DNA of 64,000 nt. Origin: Trichoplax adhaerens. Taxonomy: Eukaryota; Placozoa; Uniplacotomia; Trichoplacea; Trichoplacidae. Shown in pieces: positions 50,948-63,373 of the stretch. Numbering within the stretch: the stretch's first letter is position 1; each line of letters starts with the position of its first letter. Position numbers and translations under genes: made by a program. The stretch covers positions 5,145,193-5,209,192 of the forward strand of contig NW_002060949.1 of the NCBI RefSeq assembly GCF_000150275.1. The letters are read 5' to 3'. The notes beneath the pieces were generated by a model, which did not search any database, was not told the DNA's origin, and saw nothing but the letters and a program-made list of their open reading frames with translations.

Positions 50948-53591
50948 TTATAACGTCAAGGAGTCTAATACGGCACCTAAATTTTCAACTGTTACAGACT
51001 GCGATTTCAATTCCTACAGCAGAATAATCCGATAAAGGAGCACATTACTATACAAAAATATCATAACGAAGGTATGTCATTGGCAATTGAAGGCCATTTT
51101 TCTACCTGATATTTTTCCATGATTTGCGCAGATGCCCATGCAGCATATCTAGAATTATCTTTTTTGGATTTACTGCTAATTTTCTGTGATTGTAGTAATT
51201 GAGACGAAGCCTATATACCAAGTAATTTTACAAACTGAATTTATCCACGTTGCAGTAAAGCTATTCCTAGGGTATACATATATATATATATATTGTAATA
51301 TACCGAAATACTTCAAAAATTACCATGAAAAATCCATACAGAGATCTCATATTTTTACTATTCAATTTCAACGACTGAGCGAAATACTTCCTTGCCGATT
51401 CTATGTTTTCGATTCCATTCATAGTATAATAAATCTGAAAGATAGAAAAAAGAGTTATTTTTCCATCAACCAAATTTATAACATCTTGCTACGGCACGCT
51501 AAAATAGACAAATTTTGAAGTATCATGCAAATACCTCTGCACATCTTTGATAATAATAGTGATTATAAGGACTCGTAAGGATGAGTTCTTCCATACAAAA
51601 GGCTGCCTTGGAATAACTAAAATTATTTCCGATTGAAAAATAATTTTTACATAACGTGCAATATTATAAGAAATTTTTCTATAATCAGTAACCAATACGA
51701 TGCAAACTTACTCCATAAGGCTTATATACAAGTCAGCCAACTCCATCCAAGCTTCTTGATCAGTCATAAAACTGAAAAATTATAATAATAAGGCTTTATA
51801 GTTCATGACTAATTTAATGTATATGACTTTTTTGCAAGTAACGCTTAGTACACATTATCAATACTCACGATTCCAGGTAATAATTAAGATGTGCAATAGC
51901 GGAGGCTTGATCTCCAATGGCTTTGTATATAGCTACCAGTCTTTTTCTTGCCGGCTAAAGTTGCAGTGACATCAGAATTATATTTTTATCGTAGCTGTTA
52001 CTAAATAAATATCGACATAACTTGTAACAATTATAATATCAATGTACAGTATGCAATCGTATTAAGTACTATGCAATGCAAATTCATTAGGTGTCATATT
52101 TTACACAAATCATACAAATATGATATCTTAAATAAACCTACCGCGTTTGCTTTATCACGGGATAAACATTTCAAGTATACTTCTTCTGCCTCCTTAAAAC
52201 TAAATGATATCGATAGAAAGTTATATCAATAATGATCCTGGGGCTAGATAAACTATTCAGAATTTATTTTAGACATTACACTCGAATACATTAGCATGCA
52301 TTTACATATTCGAATTTATGTGTATTTATTATACACAAATAACAGTTTTATACTGTAAAGATGGTATGCACTTGTCAGTCACTGCTATATAGTACGTACT
52401 TTCCAGTTGCCTCTAGTGCCATGGCTTCAAGTTTATATACACGGGTACTTTTTGGAAATTGCCGTTGCAAAGCTTCTAAACATACCTAAGAGTAGATTTT
52501 AGCAATGATCTAGTTAATCGATCGAATCGTCATAGTCAGAAGTAAATGCACTTGTGAAATATTCTAATAGGTTACATACCTCAGCTAAATCTTCTCTCCC
52601 ACAGTCTAACGCGGCAATAAATACTTGTTCGTAAATGTTCCAAACTAAGAGTCCATGTAGTATGTTGAATGTATCAATGGAATAATTCATATTAGAGATG
52701 TGCAACACACTTAAAAGATATTTGCATTACCAATAAATGTACCGTACTATTACTGGAGGTGGATAATAATAATTATTATTCGATAATGGCTACAGCAAGT
52801 TATTTATTTCCTGACAGAAATTCTAATCACAGTAGTAGTCAATTAATTTAAAGTTTTCTAAAATTTAGACGATGTGCATTACTACGTATTAAGGTCGGGG
52901 TAGTTCTTATCAATTGACGTCATCAACCGGTACAAAGCTATGTAAAGATACTGCCTCGACCTATACACTATTTCGCTCTATCTCTAGTCTAGATTGTGTG
53001 CATCTAATAGTAATCTATATCCGATTGATCGATAAGAGAGATGTTCATTTATTCTACCGTTGAATTGTACTGCAGCAACTTATGCACTCAACCGACTCAT
53101 CGAGCAAACAAGAAGTTGTATCAGCGCTTTCAGTTAGCGCTGCTTGATACTGCGCTCGTCTCTTGTCCTGTATCCATGATCGATCGTTGTGACTTTTATT
53201 TGACAAGACTAGGTTTCAAATCAGAGATGAAATTGATGCTATAGCGTCTGTATGGGTTATTTTTCTTATTCTTTATGAGCTTTTTAAGTCAATAAGCGAT
53301 GCAAATAAAGCACCCATTCAGCCCACCAAGATACATTACAGTAGTGACAGTAGTCAAGACGCGTTCTGTACTATACAGTACAGTACGGTCGGCATAAAGA
53401 GTACGAAGTACTATGGCTATAATTAAGATAGTTGGCATGGCTCACTTACTTTCCTTTCCCAATTTACTTCGATAGTTTGTAATTAAGTGTTCTCCTAATT
53501 CTACGACATCATCACTGGCTCGAACGTTGTCTTCTCTAAACTTTTTTAATGTTTCCATGGCGCTTCTCCAGTCGATCGAGGAGAACGCCAT
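50948..53591 (-). CDS. EMC2: ER membrane protein complex subunit 2 (TTC35)
   Basis: The cytosolic TPR scaffold of the EMC, which inserts tail-anchored and multipass proteins into the ER membrane. Ten exons (descending): 53591-53450, 52644-52580, 52485-52396, 52192-52142, 51954-51869, 51771-51712, 51616-51535, 51434-51324, 51210-51106, 51013-50948. They give 285 residues (human 297) and all phases close. Characteristic stretches are [18 protein letters not shown], the TPR-like [80 protein letters not shown] and the tail [10 protein letters not shown], matching human EMC2 in order. No signal peptide or membrane span is seen, as expected. It diverges from the DIDO1-like gene. Confidence 0.96.
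51274..51293. repeat. (TA)n microsatellite in an EMC2 intron
   Basis: About nine TA dinucleotides between exons 8 and 9. Simple sequence. Confidence 0.85.
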
Positions 53592-54386
53592 TGTCCTAGC
53601 CTTGCGGTAAAGAAATGTGAAGACTACAGTCTACAGTAGAAAGCAGTACAGTATGTACCGTCGACTGGACTGAATGGACGGCTGGACGTAAGATACTCAG
53701 CAGGAAGGAAAGAAGGATGTGAACAGTTGGATCCAAAAAAGGTACAAGTTTCTCATTTTCTGGTCATTCTACTGTCCTCTACTACTGAAAGTATACAGTA
53801 TACAGTACTATACAACGTAAAATTACCTGACAGACAGGTCGACAACAACCGTAGACCGTTGCAGCACATACCTGCTTTACTCCTTAAAATGTTAACCTTC
53901 ATTATTTATGAGTGATGGCCCATGATTGTACTGATGACAGTTTATCACTGAGTTATACAGTACAGTAAGATTGAATATAAACTTCAACTTGATCGGTGTT
54001 GCTACTGACTCAGTTGCAATGACAGTCATGTTCTTGCTGATTCTTAGGAGTAATATAAGTAGTGACTGCCCGATTGGTACTGCGATTAGCACCGAATCCG
54101 ATCCATTTTACTGTACCTTTAATGTAGTCGGTCAAGCGTTTAAATTACAAATACAATAAATGTATCATATCATTTTGTATTGCAACGACGAAAGTAATCA
54201 AGAAATCATCTCATTCATACAGTATATCGTCAGAGATTATTCTCTAGCTAGTTAGTGGACTTCAGTGACACAGCCAGCGTTGTTGATAATATAATATAAT
54301 GTTTAATGTTAGCGTGTGAAGAAATTGAGCTTGATTGCCCACTTGGGGCGAGTTGGGGGTTATCCTGATTTAGGCATGAGCAAGTG

Positions 54387-54403
54387 GGCCGGACCGGACC
54401 AGG
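54387..54403. repeat. CCGGACCGGACC repeat
   Basis: GGCCGGACCGGACCAGG matches the reverse complement of the pentamer repeat at 36521-36544, with CCGGACCAG shared exactly. Both lie in divergent promoters close to GTACTGTAC arrays. Confidence 0.65.
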
Positions 54404-54430
54404 TCTAGCCTGAGGTCTCACGTCACCCAT

Positions 54431-54583
54431 TGTACAGTACACAGTACGGTAAAGTACTGTACTGTACAGTGTACAGTACTGTACTGTACTGTACTGTACT
54501 GTACAGTACTACAGTATACTGTACAGTATACAGTACTGTAGTACTGTGCTGGATATACTGTACTGTACGTACTGTACTGTAGA
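54431..54583. promoter_or_regulatory. Longest GTACTGTAC/TGTACAGT array
   Basis: About 150 bp composed almost wholly of overlapping GTACT, ACTGTAC and CTGTACAG units, including five or more GTACT pentamers in a row. It is self-complementary throughout, so both strands read the same motif. It lies about 650-800 bp upstream of the DIDO1-like ATG and 840-990 bp from the EMC2 ATG. Confidence 0.7.
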
Positions 54584-55238
54584 GTTTAGTATAGGCATTG
54601 TTCTAGTTTTCCCGCGGTTGTACTGTAGACTACACTAGCCGATTGCATTGTGCCAGAGAGCATCTTGGCTTTTCACTACGTTTCCTGTAGCGTGGCGATA
54701 TGTCTGCGACATTCTACTCCTTCCATACCAGTCCAACATTTTGAGCGTGGATCGAGCTACTCCATAGGGTGACCTGCTAGTATGAGTCAGGCGGTACCGG
54801 GTGACCCACAACGAGTATGACCTGTATGTACACTACAGCGTCGTCGTGACCACGCATCCGCATGAGTTGTCATCCACTGAGTTGTGTCAGCAGAGTCTGC
54901 AATCCTATGTCGTAATCCATAGCTGACAAGCTAGTGAAATACTTCAATATTGCGCCACCTGGCTGCCTCCTCACTCAAGAAGTTGTCCAGTCAAGACAGG
55001 TCCATGTTGACTTGGAAGCTTTAACCGGTTACCTGGCCTGGCCGTTGGAAGCATTTTGCATACAGTTAGTGATTGGATCTTTTCTACCTAAAAATTTACG
55101 ATATCAAGTTGTCTTTAATTGGAAATTACACTGTTAAGACTCGATAGGAAGTTTCTATCCATCGATGCAGACAAGATTGTAACCATATCGAAAATTTCGA
55201 AATAGTTTCAATCGACAAACTGAGCGATCAGTCTATTC

Positions 55239-58200
55239 ATGAGCCTACGCACACGCAGTGGTAGCAAGGTGGACAACCAAAAGAAGAAAAATGTTGGCCA
55301 ACAGACTACAAATAGTCAAGATAGCAACATTAACAATCAATCCAAGCAACCAAGCATGATTTCAAACAACAGTAATAGTAATGACAATAGTGTAAAGCAA
55401 GGTCATAGCTATGGTACTCGACGAAAAAGGAAAATGGATGCAGATGCCGAGCTGAAAGCTCACTCATCAAGCCATAATTGCTCTACAGGAGAGACAAGCC
55501 TTGATCCAGCGATCGATAACAACAGTAATCCAACACCTACCATGATTGCAAAACAAGCTCAAATCAATACTACAAATGCTGATAAATCATCTTCAAATCA
55601 TGCTCAACAACATTTATACTGTATCTGTCAGAAACCACATAATCGAAGGTATCAAATCTAGTTTTAATCGATCTATGATAGTCTATAGTCATTTGGTGGC
55701 TCTTTTCCACACTGCAAAGAGTCATGATACATGTGGAAGGAGAAACCCATCGAGATTAACATGATATTATTTATTATTACTGTTCGTTATGATGACAGTA
55801 TCATTAACAAGAAGTTTATCAATATCCATACGATCCAATACAATAATCGTTATCAACATTCAGCAAAGTTTAGATACATACACTTACACCTTAATAGTTA
55901 AGCATAGAAAACAATCCCTTGTTATGTTCATACAGGAGATTTAAATGAAAGAAAAGGAAAACAAACCAATATACAGTACTGTACAGTACTGTTGATATCA
56001 TGCATGATCAAGATATTGGAGTAATGATACAATGATAAACTAGGAGTTAGATAATTACTTAAAGATATTGTATCCATTAACTATTTTAAAATAGATTTAT
56101 GATTTGTTGCGATCGATGCGAAGAATGGTATCATGGCTCATGTGTTGGCATTAATGCTGCAAAAGCTCGCATCATGGAAGAACAGAAAGAAGACTTTATT
56201 TGTACAAAGTGTCTCCAAACATCAAACCAAGTTGATCCCCTTCCAATCCAAGGTAATACCTTATCCATCGCCGTCTAGAATGAATTAATACGAAAATTAT
56301 ATTATTTTTAATTTATCGATGGATTGGCTGTATTAAAAATGGTAAACTTTGTCATAGCCATATCTCATTCGGTAATGGAAAAATGGCAAAGCATGTTTTA
56401 GTCAAATGGGTAATTTTACATGCCATGCGAGGAGGATGAAAAGGATAGCTAATGTTATAATTAAACCAACAAGGACTACTCGAAAGACAGTATATTCCTA
56501 TTATTGAGTAGATGTTAAGCTCCTTTGCTAGTACTGGTCTACATCCTTTGTTATCGAATATGTTGTAAATTGATGAGGATAACAGCCAAATCATCGTACA
56601 TTTACTGTATATTTTACTTTAAGCATGATTAGCTCATATTTGCATTGCTACCTTCATCATCCAATATCGTATAAAATCGTCTACGAATACCTACCAGCAC
56701 GTACACTATATCATACTAACATACTGAGAAGTAAAGTCGTTTATAGTCAGTCTGTAACCAAATTAGTTAAAGTTTTGATGACGCTTTAGTATTCGACTAA
56801 CTTATACAAAACATTAGCGATATTTTCGAATGTAAAAATGATATTGTAATAAATACCCCAATTTCAAGATCAAGCGATTCTACATCAATAACCTATGATT
56901 TAAATTTCAGTATCGCGAAAAGATGATCAGGCCTCTCAAGATATTCCTAACCAAGACATAAGTAAGAGTACAGATGATGAGTTGCCAAAACTTGCTCATG
57001 ATAAGGTAGGAAAAGATCATCCATCTGCTACTGTACTTGATTACACATCATTTTCTACAATAATACATTACAATTATTCTTTCTTTTCACCTGTTAAATA
57101 GCCAACGGAACAAATTCAACCAGTTCCAACGGTAATAGAAAAGATCGATGAACCTGAACAGACAGAATTAAGATCAAGGTTAGTCAGCAACCAATACAGT
57201 TATCCATTCGCTACGATCTCAGATACCTTACATTATATGCTGTCAATTTTATAAAGATTACTGTATTATCGCATACGTCTACTAAGTTAATAAAAATTTG
57301 CTTTTTGTTTATGTTTGTATTACAATTGATTTTCATAAGATCTATATATACATTGCTATAAAAACGTCATTATCACTTTATAGCTTCGTGACGCTTATGT
57401 AGTCTTTGCATACCGTTTAAGCAACTCTGATTCTTAAAGAGTCAATCCCTAATACGAGTATATTGACATAGGTAGTATAATTCGTATTTATGTTCGATAT
57501 CATTAAATATCCTTCATTGTTTCTTGTCCTAATTTCGTTACAAGTATGAGGAATCGGAAAAGTAACAAAAGAAAGAGTATTTCTGATAACCACAAGCCAA
57601 CTAAGGTAAGAAGACATTCTCCAGAACTTTTAATAAAATTTATAAATGAGAATACTACTTTAATTATTGTCGTCAATTGGAAACAACTCTAGTGGCAGTA
57701 GTAACATCATGTCGCAAAAATTGTAGTTACCGATCTTACTGGATACTATAATAGCCATATTACAATAATCTCCTTATAGATAAAGAGTCAAGCTGAAGAA
57801 GAGAAAGTTGATCAACTGACAACATTATCTAAGATGGATTCCGAAAATGATCAAGTTATTGAGAAACATATAAAAAAAGTTAGACAAGCTAGTACGAGAC
57901 CTAAGGTAAATTTCAAAAGTGATCAGCCTAAAGAACAGACAAAACTTGATCATGTAGTTACAAAAGTTAGGATGGATACCGAAAGTGATCAGGTCAAGGG
58001 AATGCAAACAGCTTCAGATCAAGTTACTGCTAAGTCTAAGGTGAAATCCGGAAATGATCAAGTTAAGAGTAAACAAACAAAATCCGATCATGTAATTGCA
58101 AAATCTAAAGTGGAATGCGAAAATGACCAAGTTAAGAAAAAACTGATAAGATCCGATCAAGCGATCACAAAATCGAAAGTGGAATACGAAAATGACCAAG

Positions 58201-61200
58201 TTAAGAAAAAAACAGTAAGATCCGATCAAGCAATCATAAAATCTGAAGCCAATATTGACAAGAATCAAGTTAAGAGAAAATTGGTGAAATTTAAAGCGGA
58301 TTCCGAAAATGATCAGATTAAGAAAAAACCGGCAAAATCCCAGCAGACAAATATAAAGTCTAAAGCGGAATCTCAAAGCGATCAAGTTCAGATAAAGCAT
58401 ACGAAATCTGATCAAACAATTGCAAAACCTAAAGTAGACTCTAAAAATGATCAAGTTAAGGGAAAATACGCAAAGCAAGATCAAGTAATTACAAAAACTA
58501 TAACTGATCCTAAAGATAACAGAGTCAAGGGAAAAAAAGATTTACGTGACGGTGGTTAGTCAACTGATATTTTAATTGAATTTTTTAATTCGGTTATGTT
58601 ATCTGAAATATCCGAGAACTATTTGTGTAACAAATAATTTAGACGTTATCTAATTGTAGGATTTAACTATAAGTTGTTAAAAATGTACACATATCATACA
58701 TAATAGGGAGGAAATCTGTGAAAACTACAGGGGAGCTGCATTACGATAGTCCTGTCAGGGAAAACATCTACAAAGCTTTCCGAGATATTTTGTCAAAGGT
58801 TGCGGAAAAAATTGCTATCCAAATGAGTGTCGTCAGTAAACTGTCGAAAGATATCGAGGAACAATTATTTAATTTGTTTAATGACACTGGGTCTCGCTAT
58901 AAAAACAAGTATAGAAGTCTATCGTTTAATTTGAAGGACGAAAAAAATAAGGTAATATTCATTCTGAGTACTATTATCACTTTCGCTGTAATACTTATAA
59001 CATTAAGTAGAAAAGTAACTCATATTTTTGGTACAGGCTTTGGTCGAGCGGATTTTGCACGGTGATATATCGCCTTCTAAGCTTGTCAGGATGACCTCTG
59101 AAGAACTAGCAAATAAAGAACTTGCTCAGTGGAGAGAAAAGGAAACCAAAAAAGTATACATGTAGTCATAAAATGTTTATCAGTGATAACTCTACGATAT
59201 CAGTACTATATAATTCCTGTATTTTATGTTATTATTATTTAGAATATTGAGATGATCAAACTGGCACAAACGGAAAATGTTGTTACCGTACTAAAGAAAA
59301 ATCATAAGGTAGTTAGATATTATAAAATTTTACTTGTCACCAGTTTTAAATTTAATTATTTTACGTATATGATAGGGGGAATTCGTCGTAAACGATGAGA
59401 AATTTGCTCCATCTGAGGTAAAGGACGATCATTCCGCTATATGCAGTAATATTTTTAGTACGCGGATGATAGTATTGAGGCAACGTAATGGTTACACATT
59501 TCGTAGTATACATTGACTATCGTACTTCAGCCCAATTGGAGACTGTTGAATATCCCATACTTAAAGTATATTTGCTATTTTAGCCTACAGAGCCGATAAG
59601 AGCTTCATCAAACAGTGATAGTGACAATAAAATTGATACTACAGTTAATCACGACAAACATGTCTTCGATGTTGACTGCAAGATATGCATCGGTCGGATA
59701 AAACCAAAGCATGAAGTTCGAATTAATACAGTGAAATCAATAGAATCAGATATTTCTGGCCCATCTTTTAGCGACATGTGAGTGATTTCTTAATTAATTA
59801 ACAGTGAGTACTGTAGGCACTTTTAATGATACTTCAAAATTATTTAAACGAAACTATAGGAATCTTACAGCCATGACAGAAATAAATCAAGAACATGATG
59901 ATAATGACGATAATGATATCTTCTACAATGATGGCAATGAAGAATATATGAAACTGTTAGTATTATTCAGTAAATTTAACTGCTACTTTTTCACTTGTAA
60001 TTAGATGATTTACTTTTGGCTCACAGTGATAAACTGGCTATGTTAACATTAGTTTATTGTAAGATTGCCGGTTTCATCTTTTTTATTCCTATATCCTCAA
60101 CAGGGACGGAAGTGAAGATCAGTCAATACTAAATAGTGATATTGTATGGTCTGGTATGATTTCCATGCCAGGTATCGCAGAGTTTACGGCTTCGGCATAC
60201 ATTGCTCATGGTTTAAGTGAAGACGTAATAGAGGTAACCACAAAGAAATGGATGATACATTTAATACATATTTATGGTGTAAATTTGCACCTGTAGTAAG
60301 CAAATTCTTAAAAGATACATGGCTATCACACCTCTGAATGTATGTTTATTGCAAATTTCTAGCTATTACCTTCTACTCTGATGGTTCATGGAAGACTATC
60401 TCTGGCTACAATGTGGAACTACTATGAAGAAATCTCTCAGTTGTATTCTAAAGTATTATTTTATATACTTTTCCTAGTTTTATATCTTTGTCATATCTGT
60501 TGTGAATGATTTTAGTGATTTCGAAATATTTTCTTTCTATAGGATATCTTTGTGTTGCGTATAAAAACTATTAACAGCGATGAGCTTGCTGGCTATATTT
60601 CATTGCATTCGTATCTAAGTACAAAGAGCCGATGTGCAGTTATTGGTAATTGTCCGAAAATTGTAAAGGATATGTACTTAATTCCTGTTACCTCCAATTG
60701 TCCGCTACCAGGAAGTTTTAAAGGACTTCTAGATTCCAGTAAGTTTGATTTTTCATTCTGATGTAATTATCGTTTCATTACATCTTTATAATCTATTAAA
60801 CTGAATAACGCTAATTTGTAATGTAGGTATATTGCAATGTGAGCGATGTATGCTTGCCATGATCATTAGTCACAAAAGGGATCCTGTACAGAACATATCT
60901 ACTTCGCCTACTAATATCCAGACAAGTAGTAGGGGCATTTCATCAGTAAATGATGATGCTGATGCTGATGCTGATGATGATGATGATGATGATGAACCTT
61001 ATGATCCAGGTGCTGCATTACCATATGACGATGAATACGATGAAATGGCTAACAAGGAAAGGGAACTAGACGATGATGAAGTCGCATCCCCACCACCTAT
61101 CAGTTACCCATCGGAAGTGAAAATAAATGTACCTAGCGAAATTGAAAGTCAAAGCTCAAATACTTTTGAACTAAATAGGCCAAGTAGTGATAACGAATTA

Positions 61201-61656
61201 CGTAATTTAGGAAATGAGTTAATAAACGAACGAAGTTTGCCTAGCCAAGAAGAAATTTGGAATCGCAATGAACAAACAGATTATACAAGTTATGATGAGG
61301 GTGGTATGCGTTCAGATTTTTCAGATAGAGGACGACAATACATGAATGAAGACTTTAGACCTGTTGATAACGAATATCACCATCCTTCCGATCATTATAG
61401 TATGATAGATAACAACCAATTTAGACCACCTCATCCACAATGGCGAGAATCCTTTGTTCCACATCGGTATCACGATTTTGTGCCTCATCGTGCTGCACAG
61501 CATCCTGAATATCATGGTGGAAGGATGGGACCTAATTTTCATCCAAATTTCGATCGTCGTCCTCCCTATCCTGAAATGATCGACCGTAATAGATGGCCTA
61601 GAGCTATTGCAACATATCATCGGAGGAATCGTGGTGGCAGAGATAGGCGATTTTAA
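55239..61656 (+). CDS. DIDO1: DIDO1/PHF3-family transcription regulator (PHD - TFIIS central - SPOC)
   Basis: Family members read H3K4 methylation and bind RNA polymerase II. Sixteen exons: 55239-55648, 56095-56252, 56911-57005, 57102-57178, 57551-57605, 57780-58554, 58707-58951, 59037-59153, 59243-59308, 59376-59417, 59584-59777, 59860-59955, 60104-60233, 60363-60452, 60543-60738, 60827-61656. They give about 1191 residues and phases close. The PHD finger is at about 127-180 (YCICQKPHN, FMICCDRCEEWYHGSCVGIN). A Lys-rich tandem repeat fills about 275-520. The TFIIS central domain is at about 530-650 (YKNKYRSLSFNLKDEKNK, HGDISPSKLVRMTSEELA). DCKICIGRI follows, then SPOC at about 775-930 (VWSGMISMPGIAEF, KDMYLIPVTSNCPLPG). 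The tail has a poly-Asp run and an Arg/His/Pro/Gly-rich end (RRNRGGRDRRF). The N-terminal PHD resembles DIDO more than PHF3; it may be the single pre-duplication orthologue. Confidence 0.93.
55971..55991. promoter_or_regulatory. GTACTGTAC palindrome in intron 1 of the DIDO1-like gene
   Basis: ACAGTACTGTACAGTACTGT is a near-perfect palindrome made of the same units as the promoter arrays, about 320 bp into intron 1. Similar single elements occur in the BFR1-like gene (33883-33899) and RIOK3 intron 1 (about 37163-37182). Confidence 0.5.
57831..58530 (+). repeat. Coding tandem repeat of ~69 bp in exon 6 of the DIDO1-like gene
   Basis: About nine to ten imperfect copies of a 23-residue unit, consensus near ENDQVKKKxxKSDQxIxKSK plus three variable residues. 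Each copy has two Asp-Gln (or His) dipeptides spaced by Lys-rich stretches. The centre copies are the most alike, which suggests recent unequal exchange. The region is strongly basic and predicted to be disordered, between the PHD and TFIIS domains. Confidence 0.85.
60951..60994 (+). repeat. GAT/GCT trinucleotide run encoding Asp-Ala / poly-Asp
   Basis: Alternating GATGCT followed by seven GAT codons gives DDADADADDDDDDDE in the last exon of the DIDO1-like gene. An in-frame triplet microsatellite. Confidence 0.9.
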
Positions 61657-63373
61657 TTATATTTGAATAAAGGAATATTAAAAATTGATTGACCATAATT
61701 ATTATTGCCTTTAGTTAAAATGTTAATAATACTTTTTCTGTATCATACTTAAAAAATTACGCTATTGTGCGTAGTTAGATTTTAATTTTCGGTAGCCATT
61801 TATCGATCTATCTTGTTGGTAGAGTTGTAGGATGGCAGTCTTAGAGATCTCTTAAGTACACGGATAATACTTTGATTCGGTAATTTTTTAAGCAAGTTAT
61901 TCAATATAATACTTGCATTACAATTTTATAGCACTTTTATTATGATGGAGGTATTTTAACATCCAAGAGGGAATTCATTGCTTGAATGAGGGAAACGATT
62001 TTCATCCTTATAGGCTGTTAGTTGAGGCTACAAGCACAGTAGCTGCAATTTACCCTCGTATTTCGAGAATTGCATTGGTTTCGTAGAAAGTAATTCTATC
62101 TTCTGTATTTGGTTGAACGTTCATAAAGTTATTTGCTTAACAATTTTATTTGCTAAACATGATGATAAACTTGTAATAATTAGTAACGATCTTTTATGTA
62201 CACTCATAATAATATAAACTTAGTACTCGCTTGATTTGGCTATATTGACCGATCTACGAGTTGTAGTACTAACAGTGTTGTAGTGGAAAATCTTTTCCGA
62301 TAGTACTATCGGTTACTACTGTATAGTTCACTTTATTGTGCAGTAATAACAGTGCACAAAATTTGACGTAAATCTAAAGCGTATATGCGATAATATTTAT
62401 ATGGACTATATCTGATTTCTATCTTCGTCATTGTTGGTGTTGTAGCTTGCTCTATAAGATAAACCGGTTTACAGTGCCGTTGTACTAGAGTGAATATATT
62501 TCCAACTTATCTCCTGTTTTAAAAGGCTATAAACTAAGACACTGTCGTGGCAAAACGGTTGCTTATATATAATTATCGGTGCCCGTATACGTTGTAGATA
62601 ATAAGCAGTGTCTTAACGTCATTCAATGAGATCCATTTTTTTTATTTGTATCTGTAAAATACAGAAGAATACCGCTATATACGTATACGATATAAAATTT
62701 CTTTTAGATGTATCGCTATAAGATGAGAAACAGCAATCGCTACTTCATAATTATTTAATGTTGTATTAACTATAAATCCGTTTGGATTTAACGTTGTAAT
62801 ATTCTTCATGAAATAAAGAAGAAACTGTATTTAATTTTATCATCTATATTAAAGGTCTGTCATTTCGCGAATGAGTTTAATTTAATCTCTAAGTTTGCAT
62901 GTATATGTGTATGTCCTTTTAATCGTAACCATTAATGTATATACAAGAATTACGTATATACGTATTTATCTTTGCCTAGCATATAGCAGTATACCATAAC
63001 TCAATCGGAAAATAATTTCTGCTCTTCGTTTACATTTTATTATGTAGATTTATAATTTGCCCTATTACCCTAATTCTATGTACTTTAATTTAAGTGAAGC
63101 ACACTTTTATAGTTTATACATGGCATCTATTGTAATATATGGAGAATAAAGTCCGCTAGGAAATATACTACCAGAAATTAGTCACTTAAAGATAGTTATG
63201 AGTGTACTGTATAAAAGCAGGTGTTTAACATGGCCTTGGAAACGCAAATTTTTATGTATCAAGAAATGCAAAACCATATTTTAGGTAAAATTATAACAGC
63301 AATTTTTCTTGTCACAAATGAAAATTTTAGCTTTATTGATTCAATACAAATGGATAAGTAGTAATTAGGCATG
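61657..63373. other. Region downstream of the DIDO1-like gene
   Basis: AT-rich sequence of 1.7 kb. An AATAAA at 61666-61671 lies only 10 bp after the stop codon; others follow near 62814. No coding frame is supported. Confidence 0.55.
61666..61671 (+). terminator. Candidate poly(A) signal of the DIDO1-like gene
   Basis: AATAAA 10 bp after the stop codon would give an extremely short 3' UTR. Later hexamers are alternatives. Confidence 0.35.

Larger units (their letters stand above)
53592..55238. promoter_or_regulatory. Bidirectional promoter region, EMC2 / DIDO1-like
   Basis: The divergent starts are 1.65 kb apart. It carries the densest GTACTGTAC array of the window (54431-54583), further motifs at 53370-53390, 53645-53655, 53790-53815 and 53955-53968, and a CCGGACC repeat. 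Relatively GC-rich. No gene is supported inside; several 60-70-codon frames are chance or leader sequence. Confidence 0.6.

Noticed and set aside
58014-58484. 156-codon minus-strand frame
   Set aside because: Antisense shadow of the tandem-repeat exon of the DIDO1-like gene; its Phe/Leu/Arg pattern is the complement of the Lys/Asp/Gln repeat.
61321-61620. 99-codon minus-strand frame
   Set aside because: Antisense shadow of the last coding exon of the DIDO1-like gene.
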